A stretch of 64,000 nucleotides of DNA from Sycobia sp. Sy_11. Taxonomy: Eukaryota; Arthropoda; Insecta; Hymenoptera; Epichrysomallidae. The position numbers and the translations under genes are program-made. Positions 58,580-64,000 of this stretch are shown piece by piece. The notes beneath the pieces are model-generated. The model saw only the letters and a list, made by a program, of their open reading frames with translations, searched no databases and had not been told where the DNA came from. The stretch's first letter is position 1; every line of letters starts with the position of its first letter. The stretch is taken from contig JACCIC010000034.1 of assembly GCA_018907035.1 (NCBI GenBank), forward strand, positions 1,740,001 through 1,804,000, given 5' to 3'.

Positions 58580-59815
58580 CGATGATGTACTTTCTATCCA
58601 AGGTTCTTGAAAGTTAGTCTATGATCAGTTTTTTAAATATATTCATACATCTTGGATCATTGATCTTGTGCAGACAGTTTCTAAAATTTTTCAAATCCAC
58701 CGAAACTGCCTTGCTAAGATTAATAGATGTAGTAGAATTGGAATAGAAAATAAACATATGATCATACTTTTAATGATTGATTTTAGTATGACTTTTCACA
58801 CTATAGGCCTTTTCCGTCTGCTGGAACAATTTGCTTCTTGAGTCTCTCAAAAGTTGAATTACTATGGATATATTCTTACTTTTGTTCATGAAAACAAATT
58901 GTTGTTAATTAGAAGCAGAAGTTACTGTGGATTGAAACTAATTTCGATGTGTCACCGGGTTCTGTTCTTGGTCTAGTACTTTTCTGCATATACGTCAATG
59001 TTTGATGTTAAGTACTTGCCTTCGAGCATACACCATATACTGTACGAAGAGGATTTACATATTTAAATCCAAGTTCTCAGTCAAACTTAATACTGATAAA
59101 ACTAAAGTCAATATATTCGGACACCGCAGAATCATATGTAGTGAACTTCAAAAAAGATTACGGTTTATCACTAGTCTTGGCAATAAATTCGTGGCGCCTT
59201 TTTCGGATTCAGTAGTTATAGTCTTGCTGTTATATTAAACTCAACTCTTTCATAGAAACCTCGTGTAGCTGGAGTAATTAAAAACTTTAATAGAATCCTT
59301 TATAGTTTAAAAATTTTTCAGAAACTATACTACTGATATATTACGAAAGATATTTCTCAAGCGGCATGGTTACATCGTCTTGACTGCTGTTCAGTTATTA
59401 TGCTTGATGCTTTTTTTTGAAATCAGAAATCGACTACAAATACAGCAAAATGTCTATTTGTGATATGTTAAACATCATAAGCGTAATGTTTGTTACCCCC
59501 CCCCCTCCAGGATGTCTCACGGCTGCCTGCACATTGACTCTCGGATGCCCTGTTTTCTTACGATTATACTTTAGAAAATTATGTGTACAGACTTCTCACT
59601 GAAAACGTAATATATATTTTCCGAATATATTTCCAAACGCACCCACGGGGCAGAAATAAAGAACTTTACACTTCAGATGTAAACTGAAATTTGTAGTCGC
59701 TCCTTCCAAGTACAAGCTGTGTTCTTGTGGAATCATCTGTCAGTGGTGATCCGTAATTTGTCATCACTTGTAAGTAGATTCAAACCGTGAATGAAAAGAT
59801 ACATCCTCGTGCTTG
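58580..59815 (+). pseudogene. Decayed LINE reverse transcriptase (Jockey/CR1 group)
   Basis: No long open frame survives, but conserved blocks appear in the correct order across frames. LSKVLE then LVYDQFFKYI (58590-58645); STETALLRL (58697-58722); motif A, IDFSMTFHTI where DFSKAFDTI is usual (58776-58805); PQGSV-type box read as PGSVLGLVLFCIYVN (about 58955-58999); catalytic box decayed to LYEEDLHI (59040-59063) from YADD; LNTDKTKVNIFG (59085-59121); LAVILNSTLS (59222-59251); QAAWLHRLDCCSVIMLDA (59358-59411); EIRNRLQIQQNVYL (59420-59461); RSFQVQAVFLWNHLS (about 59698-59742) near the C-terminus. The last blocks, without RNase H, point to the Jockey/CR1/L2 group. The endonuclease part is missing, as expected from 5' truncation, and the copy is long dead. 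Confidence 0.75.
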
Positions 59816-60029
59816 ACTAAGTTGTATTATAATATCCCGTGCAGAAATACATTCGGCATATCCCTAGTTCGCGCTAGATCCTAGTCAGTATTGCTGATGA
59901 TTTCCTCGTGTAGGTAAATCTCGCCAGATCCGAGTTAGATTTCCCTTCGATCAATCTAATAATCGTCTTATATTAATTATTACTTTCTCAACTTAATTTA
60001 TTCAGATTTACTTATTTTTTATTGATGTT

Positions 60030-60295
60030 GGAAAGAAATACGTACTTTCTATAGTCTAAATTTGACAAGTAGAAAACTTAAGGAAATTATCAGGCTTTCT
60101 ATCTTGGATCTAGTCAAATTTACTTAACTTCTCCGTATTTTGGAAAGAATGACGTTTTTCTAGGTGGAATCTGCCAAGTAGGAAAATTAAGGAAATGGTT
60201 AGACTTTCTATTTTGATTCTAGTTAGATTTCCCCAACTTTTTCTTGTATTGGAAAGAACGATGTCTTTTCTAGTCAAAGCCTTATGAGTACGAAA

Positions 60296-60297
<2 letters not shown>
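60030..60297. repeat. Tandem repeat, unit about 110 bases, 2.5 copies
   Basis: The word ggaaagaa begins at 60030, 60142 and 60251 (spacing 112 and 109). Shared words in each unit include tctag/tatag, gacaagtagaaaa/gccaagtaggaaaa and ggctttctat/gactttctat. The third copy is cut off by the GT tract at 60299. Confidence 0.7.

Positions 60298-60298
<1 letters not shown>

Positions 60299-60356
<58 letters not shown>
60299..60356. repeat. Microsatellite (GT)n
   Basis: About 29 uninterrupted GT units. Confidence 0.98.
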
Positions 60357-60358
<2 letters not shown>

Positions 60359-60479
60359 AACATGGGGAAAAATTCAATAAAATTGATTTACTATGTATGT
60401 TTTTATTGTGTTTATAAAATTATTAGATGATCTTAAGTGTACGGTTATATGCAAAATATAGTATAGTAATCGCATATTG

Positions 60480-60556
60480 CGTTTTAGCATAGTGAATGAT
60501 GCGTTAGCTTGTTAATCGTAGGGTCCGTGGGTGTTCGATACTCAGCGGAGGTCGGA
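60480..60556 (+). pseudogene. tRNA-Asn-like relic (possible SINE head)
   Basis: tagcatagtg (A-box-like) is followed by gcgttagcttgttaatcgta, which resembles the anticodon arm of tRNA-Asn (GTT), then ggtgttcgatactc, a B-box-like T-arm with an inserted base. The acceptor and T stems do not close cleanly, and a T run follows. It is therefore a pseudo-tRNA or tRNA-derived SINE fragment, not a working tRNA. Confidence 0.4.
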
Positions 60557-61052
60557 ATTTTTTTCATCGAATAAAATATTATATGTTCAGAAAAGATTAA
60601 AATCTACAATAATTAATGTATAAAAAATATATTAATAATTATTAATTGTTATTTAATAATGTTATTAATTATTCATTAATAATGCATGTAGAAAATAATT
60701 TATAAATTCTAATTAAATGGTATGCATTACCTAAATACGTAAATATATTTTTTATTTTAAATAAATTATCATAATATTAAAAAGTCAAAAAATTATTCAC
60801 TTGATCGAGGAAACAAAATTAGAATAATTTATAAATCGTCTTAATTTCTAGATTTTCTGACTAGATTCTGTCTAGTTTCTAACTTGTTATACCTACCAAA
60901 ATCTAAGCTCGTTCCCTATATAAAATGCTAATAAAAGTGAGACAAATCGAAACTAGGATCAGACTAGATTTCCCTTCTGGGTCCGAACATTTAATAAGGA
61001 AAACTAACCCGATACGAGTTAGATTCGAGAATGAATTTCTACACGGGATATT

Positions 61053-61955
61053 AATTCTATTTTGTCCGTGATGTATCTAATTTTAAGTTTTTGTAAGTAT
61101 ATATTTATGAAGTATAAAAGCTTACAGTGTGTACTTGTAACTCTTGGTGGAGTGAGAATTGTGCGAATAAACTCAGTTGTATTAATTTGTTATTAAGCTA
61201 TATATACTTGTTTTTAACTGATTTTTTTGATCGAGGTTTATTTAATGCCTACGTCATTACCTATGAAATTAATAAGACTTACTTACTGTGTAGTCATATA
61301 GTATTTATTTTGTTATTACTTTTATTATTTTATATTGATCTTTTATTTATTGACGATATATCTAATATAGAAATTTATTGTTTATACATTATAAATTATT
61401 ATAGTTCTTTGGTATCGAAGATTACAAATAAATACACATCTATCTATCTCTTTTCTAATTAGTATTGTGTATATATATGACACGCTACGCCGCAGACGTA
61501 TATAAACTTTCATGTCGAGAATGAACGAACACTCGCAAAAGAGAAAAGAAACCCGACTTATTCTTTTGCCCCTTCCTTTCTTCAGGTGTGAATAGAAACG
61601 TGCTGACTTATTCTCCGTTCGTTTATACATATATATACACGATGGCACAGGTGTGCGCGCAAAAGCGAATCTGGATTGTGGCGCGTGCGTGAGCGTTCGG
61701 GGCAACGCACTCTGCTGCTCGCGTCGCGCCTCGCCGGCAGGTTGGCCCGCGGGTATAATACCTATTATAATGCGCGCACGAAACTTCTCGGACCGCCGCG
61801 CCGCGCACACCGCGAAACTTGTCGCAGATCGGCTTACCCTTGATATATGCGTGCGCGTCGCCGTAAACGCATTATACAGGTATAGGTGCATACAGAAGTG
61901 CGCGATTTTCTCACAGAGACCGAATACTCACTATGTGCCTCTGCCTCACACACCA

Positions 61956-61987
<32 letters not shown>

Positions 61988-64000
61988 GCACGCGCGCGGT
62001 GTGGTTTTGTCCACGTATGTGTATTCAAAATTTGAGGCTAATGACCTCGGGTGTGCGAGCCCTTTAAAAAGGCCCTCACACGCGCACGCGCACACCCTCC
62101 TCCTTTCTCGGGTCCTTTTTTCTCTCTTTTTTCACAACAGTCCGGAGTGGAAGTGGTTTTGAACGGTCGCCTGAAATTCTATTGGTGTAGTTTCTGTCGC
62201 TGACTGAGAAATGAAGAAAAATAAAGTGTGGGGAAAGAGGAAGATAAAGAGAAAGAAAGAGAGAGAGAGAAAGAGCTACAGTCGAATTTCCATATTACGT
62301 GACGGAGCGAAGGTTTAATAGGAGTTAATACATGTGTGTCATGATGTAAAGCAATGGCACCTTATGATCCTGCGATCTGTTTCGTTATCTTTTTTTTTTG
62401 ACAAGAACGCCGCGAATTAAAACAGATCTATATCGCAGCCTAGTGATGATTAATCATCTCGCTGTTTCTATTATATATTTATTTCTCCTCAATGTATATA
62501 TCATAAGAGCTTGAAAATGTATGTTGAAGATGATTCTCTTCGTTTATACGTACGTTTCTCTCATGCCATGCCTCTATCTCTATAAAGAAATAGTCGTGTA
62601 ACTTACGCGATCTTATAAAATAAAATTAAATTTTTTCAATTCATGTACATAGCATAATTTGCGCTTATCAAACGTCGACTAAACACTTGGTCGTTTTTCA
62701 TACAATTTGAGGCAATTGAACTCAATCATTTACTGAGTGCATTATACGTTTGCGCTAGAGTTTACTCATAATCCGAATTTTGAAATTCTATTTGGCTACT
62801 CACTTTTCCAGTATATTATTATTATACTACACGAGCACAGTAAAACTATTGTTCATGCGTATGGATATATTTACCTGTAATTTATTAATTATTTTAATTA
62901 ATTATTTTCGTATGTAAAGTATTTGAAATGATTTTAGAGCATCCTCGGAAAATACTTCCGATGCAGGTGAAAACCGAAAGGAGTTAACGAAGGATTACCT
63001 CCCAAAATTCATCCCATCCTCATTATTAGAGAACTTTTTAAAAAATAGTCACATTTAGCAACTATAAGTATAACGCCATCTCAATGAGGGTAATCCTTTA
63101 AGATTTACAAAAAATAAAAAAATAAGAACTATAAAAAATTGCGTATAGGCCTTCGAAAATATTTTCATAAAAATTTGTATACTTATGTTTTTTTTTAATA
63201 CTGATATCATAGTTTTTATTGTATTAGATTTTTAATTTTCGTATTAAATATCATAAAACTAAAATTTAAATATTGTTTATATCATTAAAATTGATAAAAA
63301 CATTTGTTTTTAATACATTTTGTAACAAGCCGTTTTTCTTAGGCAAATGGCATAAGTGTGTATAACGTGTAAATACAATACCTATATATATATATATATA
63401 TATCTTCATATGGCTTTTCCCTACCATTCTATGAACTTTGTGCTCTCATTCTTTTCGTAGATGAAGACTAAACGCATGTAGTAGTTTAACATTCCAGAAA
63501 TATTTTATAATTAAATTGATTGAATTGCAATAAGATACGTGTGTTTTAATTATTATATACTTTTCTTCTTGTATATATTTTAATTATTTGATGCTTTTTC
63601 ATTTAGTCAGAATTTCTAAAAAATAAAACCGTTGTAAATTTGTATTAACAACAATTTCCTGCATTGATTACCAATAAAATCAATATGACAACGAGAGTCC
63701 GAGTCGTACGTTTAGTTCGTGGTTTTAACTGTAACTGACTGAATCTTTTCTATAATATGCCCAAATAGAACATCTCTGCAGACATTCTTCCTAATTCCTC
63801 TCTGGTTCAAAAAAATTTAGAACTAAAATTTTTAGCGAATCAGTCCTCTAATAAATAATTTCAATTGTCTAGACATATTCTTCACTTCGTATAAAAATTT
63901 GTTCAACAAGAATAATTACCTAATAAATTAATAACAATAATAACAATAACAATAATAAATGGTATATTCTTTTACAAAAAGTATAAAAATGTTAAAACAT
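61053..64000. other. Gene-free stretch
   Basis: 61620-61900 and 61990-62110 are CpG-rich; overlapping frames of about 170 residues on both strands (61382-61891 minus, 61653-62162 plus) partly cross a CT tract (61956-61982) and match nothing. A 13-bp inverted repeat lies at 62991-63106, and a short TA tract at 63383-63403. The rest is AT-rich. Confidence 0.5.

Larger units (their letters stand above)
59831..61052. mobile_element. Inverted-repeat element with internal tandem repeat (MITE-like)
   Basis: The 24 bases at 59831-59854 (starting aatatcccgtg) match the reverse complement of 61029-61052 at 22 of 24 positions. The ends share a consensus with the 18141-18893 element. Inside, the motif gttagatttccc or close variants recur in one orientation (about 59940, 60223, 60967, 61015), and the element contains a ~110-bp tandem repeat, a GT tract and a tRNA-like relic. 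No transposase frame. It begins about 15 bases after the LINE relic ends. No clear target-site duplication was found, so the superfamily is undetermined. Confidence 0.6.

Overview
This window looks like non-coding DNA from an insect nuclear genome. The high AT content, frequent CpG (many CGCG runs) and very dense TA, TC/GA and GT microsatellites fit a hymenopteran such as an ant or parasitoid wasp, but that assignment is inference. I found no host protein-coding gene I would defend. Most open frames are either read through microsatellites or are short chance frames in AT-rich DNA, and several start at TTG or GTG. The window could be a large intron or an intergenic region; the sequence alone does not decide.

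The content I can support is mainly transposable-element DNA. (1) A nearly complete I-group LINE lies on the minus strand at 9694-15050, with a poly(A) tail, a 10-bp candidate target-site duplication, an intact ORF1 and an ORF2 whose frame is broken three times. (2) A Helitron-like region (about 17125-20041) ends in a textbook 3' hairpin plus CTAG and carries a nested inverted-repeat element at 18141-18893. (3) A 1.1-kb palindromic element lies at 28811-29898. (4) A small family is present as a single arm at 33075-33268 and as a palindrome at 45104-45629; both copies hold a hammerhead-ribozyme-like motif. (5) A decayed hAT/ZMYM1-like transposase lies at 38117-38800 on the minus strand. (6) A decayed LINE reverse transcriptase of the Jockey/CR1 group lies at about 58580-59815 on the plus strand. 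(7) Directly after it, a 1.2-kb element at 59831-61052 has 24-bp inverted ends and contains a ~110-bp tandem repeat, a GT tract and a tRNA-Asn-like relic. (8) Several unclassified dispersed repeats occur, the clearest at 30603-31420 and 42838-43620.

Between these lie AT-rich stretches with nothing recognisable, and short CpG-rich islets (for example 23160-23460, 44080-44400, 48070-48300, 54290-55080, 61650-61900), many of them next to long TA or TC tracts. The islets are the most plausible places for regulatory DNA or undetected non-coding exons, but nothing in them proves it. The items most worth following up are the hammerhead-like motif, whose two copies preserve opposite halves of a possible stem I, and the decayed transposon genes that open-reading-frame searches miss.
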